Positions 8,996 through 17,510 of a stretch of 64,000 nucleotides of DNA are shown here, piece by piece. A model generated the notes under the pieces. It had not been told where the DNA came from. It was given only the letters and a program-made list of their open reading frames with translations, and ran no database searches. Every line of letters starts with the position of its first letter. Position 1 is the first letter of the stretch. Origin of the DNA: Gaiellasilicea sp963707575 (lineage in GTDB: Bacteria > Actinomycetota > Thermoleophilia > Gaiellales > Gaiellaceae); the NCBI GenBank assembly GCA_963707575.1, contig OY970171.1, positions 372,001 through 436,000 on the forward strand, written 5' to 3'. A program made the position numbers and the translations under genes.

Positions 8996-11521
8996 ATGGC
9001 GCGCGGGTCGCTCCGGCTCTACCTCGGCGCCGCGCCCGGCGTCGGCAAGACGTTCGCGATGCTCAGCGAGGGCCGCAGGCGCGCGCGAGCGCGGCGAGGA
9101 CGTCGTCGTCGGCTTCGTCGAGACGCACGGCCGCGCCGCAGACCGCGGACCAGGTGGGCGAGCTCGAGGTGGTGCCGCGCAAGCGCATCGAGTACCGCGG
9201 ACTCGAAATTCGAGGAGATGGACGTCGACGGGCTGCTCGCCCGCCGGCCGGCGGTGGCGCTCGTCGACGAGCTGGCGCACACGAACGTCCCCGGCTCGCG
9301 CAACGAGAAGCGCTGGCAGGACGTCGAGGAGCTGCTCGAGGCCGGGATCGACGTGATCTCGACGCTCAACATCCAGCACCTCGACTCGCTCAACGACGTC
9401 GTCGAGCAGATCACCGGGGTGAAGCAGCGCGAGACGATCCCGGACGAGGTCGTGCGGCGCGCGGACCAGCTCCAGCTCGTCGACCTGACGCCGCGAGGCG
9501 ATCCGCGCGCCGGCATGGCGCGCGGCGACATCTACCCGGCCGAGCGGATCGACGCCGCTCTCGGCAACTACTTCCGGCCGGGCAACCTCGGCGCGCTGCG
9601 CGAGCTCGCGCTGCTCTGGATCGCCGACCGCGTCGAGGAGGCGCTCGGAGGACGTACCGGAGCGCGCACGGCATCGACCGGCCGTGGGAGACGCGGGAGC
9701 GCGTCGTCGTCGCGCTGACCGGCTCACCCGACGGCGAGCGACTCGTCCGGCGCGCGGCGCGCATGGCCCTGCGCGCGAACGGCGAGCTGATCGCCGTCCA
9801 CGTGCGTCCCGCAGGACGGGCTCGCCGCAGCACCCGCGGCTCTGCTCGACCAGCAGCGCCGGCTCGTGGAGCAGCTCGGCGGCGACGTTCCACGAGGTCG
9901 TCGGCGCCGACGTCGGCCGAGGCGCTCGTCGAGACCGCGCGGAGGCTGAACGCGACGAGGATCGTGCTCGGCGCGACCCGTCGGTCGCGCTGGCGCGAGC
10001 TGACGCAGCGGCTCGGTGATCAACGACGTGATCCGCGAGCTCGGGCATCGGCCTCGACGTCCACGTGATCAGCCGCGAGGGGAAGGTGCCGCGCCCACCG
10101 AGCCGGCTCGCGCCGCACGGCGCCCGCGCGGCGCTCCCGCGCAGACGGCGTGCTGACGGGCTTTTTCCTCGCAGCCGTAGGCCTGCCGCTGCTCACCTGG
10201 CTTGCTCTCCGTGCTTCGCGACGAGGTCGGCCTGCCGAGCGTCCTCCTCCTCTTCCTGCTGCTCGTCGCCGGGATCTCCGCCGTCGGGGGGCTGTGGCCC
10301 GCGCTCGCAGCGGCCGTCGGCGGGGTTCCTGCTCGTGAACTGGTACTTCACGCCGCCGCTGCACACGTTCACGATCGCGCGAGGGCGAGAACCTCCTGGC
10401 GCTGACCGTCTTCGTGGCGGTCGCAGGGCTCGTCAGCGCGCTTCGTCGCGCTCGCGTCGCGGCGGTCGATCGAGGGCACGCGAGCTCGCGCCGAGGCGGA
10501 GGCCCTCTCGCGCGCTCGCGGGGTCGTCCTCGGTCGACGGACGCTGCTCGAAAGCCTGCGGCGCGCGCTGGGGCTTCGACGCCGCGGGGGTCCTGCACCG
10601 CGACGGCGCGAGCGTGGCGGCTCGAGGCCGCAAGCGGCGACCCGCGCCGGCAACACCCGACGATGCGACCGCCACGTTCGAGGTCGATCCGATGCACCGT
10701 GCTCGTCGGTGGTCGGTTCGGGCGCGACCGGACGACGACGACCGGCCGATCCTCGAACGCATACGCGCGGGAGCTCGCCGCCTCCCTCCAGATCGAGGAG
10801 CTCGAGGCCGAGGCCGTCCAGCGCCGGCAGCCTGGCGGCCGCGAACGAGCTCCGCACGGCGCTCCTATCCGCCGTCTCGCACGACCTCCGCACACCGCTC
10901 GCGGCGATCAAGGCGTCGGTGACGAGCCTGCTCCAGCAGGACGTCGCCTGGACCGCGGCCGAGCACGCACGAGTTCCTCGCAACGATCGACGAGGAGACC
11001 GACCGCCTCGATGCGCTCGTCGGCAACCTGCTCGACATGAGTCGCCTTCAGACCGGCGCACTCGAGCTCCACGCGCAGCCGATCGGCCTCGACGAGGTCG
11101 ATTCCCGCCGCTCTCCGAGCCTCGGCGCCGAGGCCGCGAGGTCGACTCGAGCTCCCCGAGGGCCTACCGCCGCGTGCTGCGCCGACGCCGGCCTGCTCGA
11201 GCGCGCGCTCGCGAACGTCGTCGCGAACGCCGCGGCGTACTCGCCCGCCCGGATCCCCACCCCGCGTCGTCGCCGGGGCGGTCGGACGAGCGGCGTCGAC
11301 ATCCGCGTCGTCGACCGAGGCCCCGGCGTCCCGACCGCCGAGCGCGAGCGCATGTTCGTGCCCGTTCCAGCGCCTGGGCGACTCCGAGCCGGCGAGGGAG
11401 TCGGCCTCGGCCTCGCAGTCGCGAGAGGCTTTGTCGAGGCGATGAGCGGGTCGATCGAGGTCGAAGACACTCCCGGTGGCGGGCTCACCGTCGTCGTTCG
11501 CCTGCAGGGCAGCGCGCGTGA
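8996..11521 (+). pseudogene. kdpD: KdpD, K+/turgor sensor histidine kinase, many single-base insertions
   Basis: KdpD is the membrane sensor kinase of the KdpDE two-component system. Recoverable segments in order are the N-terminal KdpD ATP-binding domain with Walker A (GAAPGVGKT, from 9031), DELAHTNVPGSRN, a Usp-like domain (VVVALTGSPDGERLVRRAA), the four-helix membrane part (10150-10450), a GAF-like region, the HisKA H-box (SAVSHDLRTPLAAIKASV, near 10870) and a HATPase domain ending near GGGLTVVVRL. More than 30 extra bases interrupt the frame; resolved examples are 9086, 9138, 9208, 9494, 9647, 9654, 9811, 9915, 10046, 10149 and 10201. The stop is placed at the TGA overlapping the kdpE GTG; the last few codons are uncertain. 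Confidence 0.85.
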
Positions 11522-12204
11522 CGAGGATCCTCGTCGTCGACGACGAGCCGCAGATCCTACGGGCGCTCGGACACGAACCTGCGCGCGCGGGGCTACGACG
11601 TCGACCTGGCGCCGAGCGGCGAGGCCGCGCTCGACGCTCGCCGCTCGCAAGCACCCGGACGCTCGTCGATCCTCGACCTCGGCCTGCCCGGCATCGACGG
11701 GGTCGAGGTGATCCGCGGCCTGCGCGGGTGGACCAGCGTTCCGATCATCGTTCTCTCCGTCCGCGAACGCGAGGCCGACAAGGTGGCCGCCCTCGACGCG
11801 GGGGCCGACGACTACGTGACGAAGCCCTTCGGCATGGACGAGCTCCTGGCGCGGCTTCGCGCGGCGTTGCGGCGGGCCGCGCCCGCCGAGGAAGAGGCTG
11901 TCGTGGAGACGCCTGACTTCACCGTCGATCTAGCGGACAAGCGGGTCACGACGGGACGGTAGCGAGGTACGCCTGACGCCGACCGAATGGCAGATCGTCG
12001 AAGTCCTGGTTCGCAACCCGGGCAAGCTCGTCACCCAGCGGCAGCTGCTCCAGGATGTCTGGGGACCGAAGTACGAACGAGGAGACCAACTACCTCCGCG
12101 TGTATCTCGCCCAGATCCGGCGCAAGCTCGAGCCCGACCCCGCCCGGCCTCGCTACTTCGTCACCGAGCCTCGGATGGGCTACCGCTTCATCGGCGAACG
12201 GTGA
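11518..12204 (+). pseudogene. kdpE: KdpE, OmpR-family response regulator, about six single-base insertions
   Basis: KdpE is the response regulator that activates kdp transcription when phosphorylated by KdpD. The receiver domain begins ILVVDDEPQILRAL, carries the phosphoacceptor region LDLGLPGIDGVEVIRGL, and has the signature KPFGMDELLARLRAALRR. The C-terminal winged helix reads LTPTEWQIVEVLVRNPGKLV and ends RYFVTEPRMGYRF. About six extra bases interrupt it, including three in a 30-base stretch near 11640-11672, one near 11961 and one near 12080. Removing six from 687 leaves 227 codons, the family length. GTG at 11518 is coupled to the kdpD stop. Confidence 0.87.
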
Positions 12205-13142
12205 TCCACCTCCGCCTAGTCGCCCCGCCGCAGCTGGCGCCGCACGTGCTCGAGGTGTTGTCGGCAAGGCCGTCGGTACTCAACATCGTCCATCTGCCCG
12301 GGGTTGCGAGCAAGCCTGACGGCGATCTGATCCTCTGCGACGTCGCGCGCGAGGACGCGAGCCTCGTGCTCGCGGACCTGCGCGGGCTGGGCCTCGACCG
12401 TCAGGGAACGATCGCGCTCGAGGAGATCGACACGGCGATCTCGTCGCGAGCCCGGCGTGCGGAGCAGGCGGCGGTCGGGTCGCCCGCCGACGCGGTCGTC
12501 TGGGAGGAGGTCGAGAGCCGGACCTCCGAAAGCGCCGAGCTCTCGTTCAGCTTCCTCGCCTTCATGGTGCTCGCAACGCTGATCGCGGCGGTCGGAATCC
12601 TCACGGACTCCGTGATCCTGATCATCGGGGCGATGGTGGTCGGGCCCGAGTTCGGGCCGCTCGCCGGGTTCTGCGTCGCGGTCGTCCAGCGGCAGCTCCC
12701 GCTCGCCCGGCGCTCCCTCGCAGCACTCGCAGTGGGCTTTCCGCTCGCGATCGGTACAACGGTGCTCGGAACGCTCCTCCTGCGAGCGTTCGACCGCGGG
12801 CCGGACGAGCTCGGCGAGCACCCCGCCACGCTCTTCATCTCCCGGCCCGACCTCTTCTCGCCGATCGTCGCGACGCTCGCAGGAGTGGCCGGGATGCTCT
12901 CGCTCTCGACGGCGAAGTCGGGTGCCCTGATCGGCGTCCTCATCTCGGTCACGACGATCCCCGCCGCGGCCAACGTCGGCGTCGCGACGGCGTACGGCGA
13001 CTGGCACGAGGTCGGAGGAGCAGCAGCGCAGCTCGGCCTGAACCTCGCTTGCATCATCGTCGCGGGAATCGCCACGCTCACGCTCCAGCGCCGGCTGTAC
13101 CGCCGGCGGCTGGACCGAGCGCTTAGCGGCGTGTCGCGCTAG
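12201..13142 (+). CDS. DUF389 (TIGR00341-type) membrane protein
   Basis: A 313-residue protein with an N-terminal soluble ACT-like part (residues 1-80) and a membrane part of several hydrophobic helices, including the DUF389 signature TDSVILIIGAMVVGPEFGPL near residues 130-149. The biochemical role of this family is not established. GTG at 12201 overlaps the kdpE TGA (12202-12204), so it was built as the last gene of the kdp operon and may act in ion homeostasis. Unlike kdpA-E it has no frameshift. Its TAG stop shares the palindrome CTAG (13139-13142) with the stop of the convergent methyltransferase gene. Confidence 0.8.
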   Translation: MIHLRLVAPPQLAPHVLEVLSARPSVLNIVHLPGVASKPDGDLILCDVAREDASLVLADLRGLGLDRQGTIALEEIDTAISSRARRAEQAAVGSPADAVVWEEVESRTSESAELSFSFLAFMVLATLIAAVGILTDSVILIIGAMVVGPEFGPLAGFCVAVVQRQLPLARRSLAALAVGFPLAIGTTVLGTLLLRAFDRGPDELGEHPATLFISRPDLFSPIVATLAGVAGMLSLSTAKSGALIGVLISVTTIPAAANVGVATAYGDWHEVGGAAAQLGLNLACIIVAGIATLTLQRRLYRRRLDRALSGVSR

Positions 13143-14158
13143 AGCTCGGCCGAGACGAGCCGGGCGCCCGCGACCATCGCCTCGAGCTTGCGGAACGCCC
13201 GCTCGCGCGGGAGGTACTTCATCCCGCAGTCCGGCGCCACCACGAGCCGCTCCGGCCCGACCACGGCGAGCGCCGCCCGGATCCGCTCCGCGACCGCTTC
13301 TGGCGTCTCCACCTCGCCCGCGCCGAGGTCGAGCACCCCCAGGACGATCACCTGGTCGGGCACGGCGCGCAGCACCTCCGGGTCGAGCCTGGGCTGGGCG
13401 GCCTCGAGCGAGAGATGGGTGGCGCGGCACTCGGCGAGCTCGCGCAGGAACGGATAGCCGGTCGGCCGCTCGTGGACGATGTGCGCATAGCCGAAGCAGG
13501 TGTGCAGGACCGTGTCGCCGTCGACGCCCTCCAGCGCGCGGTTGATCGCCTCCACGCCGTACGCCCGCGCCGCCTCCGGCCGTGCCTGGAGATACGGCTC
13601 GTCGATCTGGACGACGTCGGCGCCGGCCGCCTTCAGGTCGCGCAGCTCCTCGTTGACGGCCTCTGCGTACGCCAGGGCGAGGCTCCGCTCGTCGGCGTAG
13701 TGGTCGTTCTGGGCCTGCTGCGCCATCGTGAACGGGCCTGGGACTGTGATCTTGATCCGCCGCCCTGTCAGCGAGCGGAGGAACTCGACGTCGCGGACCT
13801 CGACCGCCCGCGTGCGCCGGATCGGGCCGACGACCCGCGGCACCGGGTTCTCGTGGCCCGTCCGGTCGAGCGCGACGCCGGGCTGGTCGAGGTCGACGCC
13901 GTCGAGCGCGGTCGCGAAGCGGTTCGAGTAGCTCTCGCGTCGCATCTCCCCGTCGGTGATCACGTCGACGCCGGCCCGCTCCATGTCCTGCACTGCGAGC
14001 CGGGTCGCGTCGTCCTGGGCTTCTTCGAGCAGCGGCTCCGGCACCCGCCAGAGCTCACGCGCCCGCACGCGCGGCGGCAGCCGGTCGCCGAGCCGGTCGC
14101 GGTCGATCAGCCAGTTCGGCTGGGGGTAGCTCCCGACGACCGTCGTGACGAGGCTCAT
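13139..14158 (-). CDS. Core-MetE-like cobalamin-independent methyltransferase domain protein
   Basis: A 339-residue protein equivalent to the C-terminal catalytic half of MetE. The zinc/homocysteine site is complete: His219 and Cys221 (LHTCFGY), Glu252 (LSLEAAQ) and Cys311 (APDCGMKYL). The N-terminal half of full-length MetE, which binds methyltetrahydrofolate, is absent. Such core-MetE proteins often take the methyl group from a corrinoid protein or another donor. It is the last gene of a six-gene minus-strand operon and overlaps the CoA ligase by four bases. In this catabolic-looking setting it may move a thiol or methyl group rather than make methionine; that is inference. Confidence 0.8.
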   Translation of the reverse strand: MSLVTTVVGSYPQPNWLIDRDRLGDRLPPRVRARELWRVPEPLLEEAQDDATRLAVQDMERAGVDVITDGEMRRESYSNRFATALDGVDLDQPGVALDRTGHENPVPRVVGPIRRTRAVEVRDVEFLRSLTGRRIKITVPGPFTMAQQAQNDHYADERSLALAYAEAVNEELRDLKAAGADVVQIDEPYLQARPEAARAYGVEAINRALEGVDGDTVLHTCFGYAHIVHERPTGYPFLRELAECRATHLSLEAAQPRLDPEVLRAVPDQVIVLGVLDLGAGEVETPEAVAERIRAALAVVGPERLVVAPDCGMKYLPRERAFRKLEAMVAGARLVSAEL

Positions 14159-15432
14159 GCGTCGTGCTCCATGAGCTTCGACTTGTACTCGCTCCGCTCG
14201 AGGCTCCCCCACGGCACGAGCTCGACGCGCGTCCGGACGACCAGCACCTCGCGCAGCCGGTTGTGGATCGCCTCGGCGAGGGCGTCGTCGCCCGCCGCGC
14301 CCTGCGCCAGCTCGACGCGCACGGGGAGCGGCGGCTCCTGCTTCACGCCCGCCGCCCCGGGCCGGACGAGGATCTGGCCGCTGACGGCCGGGGCGAACCC
14401 GCTCACGACCTCACGCACGGCCGAGGGGAAGACGTTGACGCCGCGCACGATCAGCATGTCGTCGGTCCGCCCCACGCAGCGCACGCGTGGGCCCGTGCGC
14501 CCGCACGGGCACGGGCTCGTCCGGAGCTGGACGTGGTCGCGCGTGCGGAAGCGCAGCAACGGCGTGGCGCGGTGGCGGAGATGCGTCAGCACGAGCTCGC
14601 CGGTGGCGCCGTCCTCCAGCTCCAGCGCCTCGCCGGTGGCTGGCTCGACCAGCTCGGCGTGCACGAAGCCGCGTGCGCCCAGGTGCATCCCGTCCTGCTC
14701 CTCGCACTCGCCCCAGAGCGAGACACCGATGTCGCCGATCCCCATGGCCTCCGTCACCTTCGCGCCCCAGCCCTCCTCGAGCCTCGCCCGGAACGCGGGC
14801 TCGCCGCCGCCCGGCTCGCCTGCCACGAGGACGCGCTCGACACTCGACCCCCGGAGCTCGTTGCTCTCGGCCAGGTGCGCCGCGTACGACGGCGTCGTGA
14901 CGATGGCTTCGGGCTCGAGCCGTTCGATCGCCTGAACGAGGCGAGAGGTGTTTCCGGTGCCCACCGGGATGTGGGAGAGGCCGATGCGGTCGAACGCGGC
15001 GAGTGCAGCCCCGGCCACGAAGGGCCCGGCGTTGTAGGTGGAGACGATCCGCTGCCCGGGCCGCACGCCCGAGGCCGCATAGCTGCGCGCCGAGCCGGCG
15101 ATCCAGTTGTCGAGGTCCTCCGCGGTCAACGGGATGTAGCTGGGCTCGCCGGTGGTGCCGCTCGTCGAGTAGATCCGGACGATCTCGTCCCGCTCCACGC
15201 ACAGGTGGGTGCCGAACGGATTGTCGCGCGTGCGTGTCGCCCGAAGCTCGTCCTTCTCGGTCAGCGGCAGCTGTGCGATCTCTGCGAGCCCGCCTCTGGT
15301 GTCGACCTCCGCGAGCTTCGCGCGGTAGAACGCCGAGCGCCCGAGGAGGTAGGCGATCTGCGTCCGGTAGCTCGCGTCGTCGGCGGCGAGCTGTGCCGCC
15401 CACGGGCGCGACTCGACGTCAGGCTCGAGCAT
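14155..15432 (-). CDS. Phenylacetate-CoA ligase-family adenylate-forming enzyme
   Basis: A 425-residue ANL-superfamily enzyme most like PaaK, which activates aromatic or other carboxylic acids as CoA thioesters. The AMP-binding P-loop STSGTTG lies at residues 89-95, the GIGDIG segment near 230 and the RTDDMLIVRGVNVFPS hinge near 330, followed by the small C-terminal PaaK domain. A CPCGRTGPR segment precedes the hinge, as in PaaK relatives. It overlaps the citryl-CoA-lyase-like gene by 14 bases and the MetE-like gene by four, so the three are translated together. The acid substrate cannot be named from the sequence. Confidence 0.85.
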   Translation of the reverse strand: MLEPDVESRPWAAQLAADDASYRTQIAYLLGRSAFYRAKLAEVDTRGGLAEIAQLPLTEKDELRATRTRDNPFGTHLCVERDEIVRIYSTSGTTGEPSYIPLTAEDLDNWIAGSARSYAASGVRPGQRIVSTYNAGPFVAGAALAAFDRIGLSHIPVGTGNTSRLVQAIERLEPEAIVTTPSYAAHLAESNELRGSSVERVLVAGEPGGGEPAFRARLEEGWGAKVTEAMGIGDIGVSLWGECEEQDGMHLGARGFVHAELVEPATGEALELEDGATGELVLTHLRHRATPLLRFRTRDHVQLRTSPCPCGRTGPRVRCVGRTDDMLIVRGVNVFPSAVREVVSGFAPAVSGQILVRPGAAGVKQEPPLPVRVELAQGAAGDDALAEAIHNRLREVLVVRTRVELVPWGSLERSEYKSKLMEHDA

Positions 15433-16183
15433 CGGGCTCGTACCGAATCGCCTCTTCCGCCGCTCCGGCGAGCAGGAACCCGACCGGTCGCTCCCGCTCC
15501 TCCGCGAGATGCGCGAGCAGGCTCGCCGTCCGGGCGAGGATCGGCACGCCCTTGACGGCGGCGACCGGGAAGTCCAGGTCGAGCAGGACCGCGGCGATCG
15601 GCATCGAGACGTTCATCGTCAGCGGCTTCCCCCACGTCTCGGCGACGGCGTCGCGGAGCTCGGTCGCGAAGCGGACGTGCGGGCCGGCGGCGCCACGCGC
15701 CTCCGCGAGCTCCAGGATCCGCTCGGCGCGCGGGTCGAGCGGCCGGTGCACGGGGTGGCCGAATCCCGGCACCCGGCCGCCGGCTGCGCGCAGCTCCTGC
15801 GCCACCTCCACTGGCTCGCGCCCGGCCTCGACGGCGTCGGCCAGCAGGCGTGCGCATTCCTCCGACGTCCCGAGCAGGACCGGCCCCGCGCCGAGGATCC
15901 CGGCGGCGACCGCGCCCTGCAGCGAGCCGGGGTCGGCCGCGTACGTCATCCGCGCGGCGACGTTCGTGGGCATCAGCCCGTGCTCGGCGATCGCGACGAG
16001 CAGCAGGTCGAGGAAGAAGCGCTGCTCCTCCGTGGCCTCGCTGCCGGTGAGCAGGAGGTGGAAGTACTCGGTGAAGCTCAGGCGGCCCATCAGGTCGCCG
16101 GTGAGGTCGCGGCCGCGAACCTCGACGCGGTCGGGGAAGGCGTGGGCGATGCTGCTCACCGCCGGCTGCGGCGGCTCAGCCAC
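15419..16183 (-). CDS. Citrate synthase-like / citryl-CoA lyase-family protein
   Basis: A 254-residue single-unit citrate-synthase fold, shorter than citrate synthase (about 370-430) and the size of citryl-CoA lyase proteins. The motif VPGFGHPVHRPLDPRAER (near residues 118-135) carries the histidine and basic residues that bind the substrate. The other catalytic-histidine motif, usually GPLHGGA, here reads GAGPVLLGT, so classical citrate synthase chemistry is unlikely. A lyase or CoA-transfer step on a branched acyl-CoA fits the neighbouring CoA ligase better. The gene lies nine bases after the GST gene. Confidence 0.7.
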   Translation of the reverse strand: MAEPPQPAVSSIAHAFPDRVEVRGRDLTGDLMGRLSFTEYFHLLLTGSEATEEQRFFLDLLLVAIAEHGLMPTNVAARMTYAADPGSLQGAVAAGILGAGPVLLGTSEECARLLADAVEAGREPVEVAQELRAAGGRVPGFGHPVHRPLDPRAERILELAEARGAAGPHVRFATELRDAVAETWGKPLTMNVSMPIAAVLLDLDFPVAAVKGVPILARTASLLAHLAEERERPVGFLLAGAAEEAIRYEPDARA

Positions 16184-16192
16184 TCTGCGGCT

Positions 16193-16885
16193 TCACGTGC
16201 TCTGCGACCTGACGTAGTCGATGTAGCCGCGCACGTCGGCGACCGGCTCCGAGTAGGCCTTGCCGAGCGTCGCCTCCATCCGGGTCATGTAGTCCTCCGC
16301 CCACTCCGGGAACACGTAGTCGATCGCCCGGAGGAACTCGAGCGTCGCCGCGAGCCGGAAGTCGGCGATCGAGGGGTTCTCGCCGCCGATGAACGGCTTC
16401 CCGTCCAGGAAGAACGCGCGGTAGACGTCGAGCGGCTCCGCGAGCGCGGCCTCCGCGTCCTGCTGCGCCTTGGCCTTCAGCTCGTCCCCTGCCTCGGACG
16501 TTGCGACCTCGCCCGGATACTGCGCGAAGCCGAGCGCCGGGTAGGTGGCGCGCGTGACGAGCGGATAGAAGGTGCCGACGAGATAGAACATCGCGTTGTC
16601 GACCATCGCGCGCTCGCCCGGATCCGAGGGGTAGAACCGCTCGAGCCCGTGCTTGTTGCAGAGGTACTGCATGATCGCGCAGCTCTCTCCGAGCGCGCCC
16701 CTCGGCAGCCCCTCCTCCTCGAGCATCGGCGTCAGGTGGGCGGGGTACTTCCCCAGGTACTCCGGCGTGGTCGTCTTCCCCCAGACGTCCTGCTCCTCGA
16801 AGTCGAGCCCGGCGGCCCGCACGAAGATCCGGACGGCGAGGTTGTTGACGCTCGGCTTGAGGATGTTCAGCGTGTTTGCTGCCAC
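16193..16885 (-). CDS. Glutathione S-transferase-family protein
   Basis: A 230-residue protein with an N-terminal thioredoxin-like domain (residues 5-85, cis-proline segment AHLTPMLEEEG, then GESCAIMQYLC) and an all-helical C-terminal domain with the conserved N-capping motif around PSIADFRLAATLEF. This is the canonical GST layout. Actinobacteria usually lack glutathione, so the thiol may be mycothiol or another compound, or the fold may be used as an isomerase or dehalogenase as in aromatic catabolism. It sits between the VOC gene and the citryl-CoA-lyase-like gene with 9-15-base gaps. Confidence 0.85.
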   Translation of the reverse strand: MAANTLNILKPSVNNLAVRIFVRAAGLDFEEQDVWGKTTTPEYLGKYPAHLTPMLEEEGLPRGALGESCAIMQYLCNKHGLERFYPSDPGERAMVDNAMFYLVGTFYPLVTRATYPALGFAQYPGEVATSEAGDELKAKAQQDAEAALAEPLDVYRAFFLDGKPFIGGENPSIADFRLAATLEFLRAIDYVFPEWAEDYMTRMEATLGKAYSEPVADVRGYIDYVRSQST

Positions 16886-16900
16886 GTCTTCCTCCCGGTC

Positions 16901-17491
16901 TCAGCTGTAGGGGTCTTTGGGCGAGCGGTCGTCGGAGAGCGAGGCCCGCGACCGCTCTGCGAGCCGCTCGATCGCGTCCGCGAGGTGTCCCTCGTCGATG
17001 TTGTAGTCGCCGCGCCCCACCCGGAGCCCGTGCGCTTCGAGCAGCACGTCGGCGTGGGTGTGGCCGTGCGGCGGCTCGAAGCGGTAGGACGCGAGCTCGA
17101 TCAGGAGGCCGAGTGGGTCCTCGAAGTAGATCGAGTCCATGAAGCCCCGGTCCTTGACGCCGCTGTGGCGGATCCCCCGTTCGTCCAGTCGCTCCACGGC
17201 CTGGCGGAAGCTCGCCTGCGAGACCGAGAACGCGATGTGGTGCACGCAGCCGATCTCGGTCGAGGTGCGCGTGGAGTCCCGCTCGCGCTCCTCGTTCGTG
17301 AAGACGGTGATCAGGCGCCCGTCCCCCGGATCGAAGTAGAGGTGGCTCTCGGACTCGTTGTCGAGGTTGGGCTGCTCGAACACGAACGGCATGCCCAGCA
17401 CACCCTCCCAGAAGTCGATCGACGTCTGCCGGTCGGCTCCGACGAGCGTGATGTGGTGGACACCCTGGCTCTGCAGCTTCCTCACGGTCAC
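16901..17491 (-). CDS. VOC-family metalloenzyme, ring-cleaving dioxygenase-like
   Basis: A 196-residue protein with two beta-alpha-beta-beta-beta modules of the vicinal oxygen chelate superfamily. The metal ligands expected for extradiol-type enzymes are all visible: His in GVHHITLVG, His in GCVHHIAFSV and Glu in PLGLLIELASYR. This pattern fits ring-cleaving dioxygenases or glyoxalase-like enzymes. GTG at 17491 is taken as start; GTG at 17485 is equally possible, and neither has a strong ribosome binding site. It is the second gene of the operon, after the alpha/beta hydrolase. Confidence 0.8.
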   Translation of the reverse strand: MTVRKLQSQGVHHITLVGADRQTSIDFWEGVLGMPFVFEQPNLDNESESHLYFDPGDGRLITVFTNEERERDSTRTSTEIGCVHHIAFSVSQASFRQAVERLDERGIRHSGVKDRGFMDSIYFEDPLGLLIELASYRFEPPHGHTHADVLLEAHGLRVGRGDYNIDEGHLADAIERLAERSRASLSDDRSPKDPYS

Positions 17492-17510
17492 GGTCGAGTC
17501 TCGCGCGCGC

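Noticed and set aside
4701..12204. Programmed +1 frameshifting as the normal way to express kdp
   Set aside because: More than 60 shifts without a shared slippery sequence, stop codon context or spacing would be needed. No bacterial precedent exists and the flanking genes show none. I kept it only as a remote alternative in the findings.
4701..12204. Old, decayed kdp pseudogenes
   Set aside because: Catalytic motifs and coding composition are preserved between insertions, and deletions and premature substitutions are lacking, so long neutral decay does not fit.
13139..13142. Shared CTAG between two convergent stop codons
   Set aside because: Real but probably trivial: both genes end in TAG and the palindrome serves both strands. 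Noted in the DUF389 entry only.
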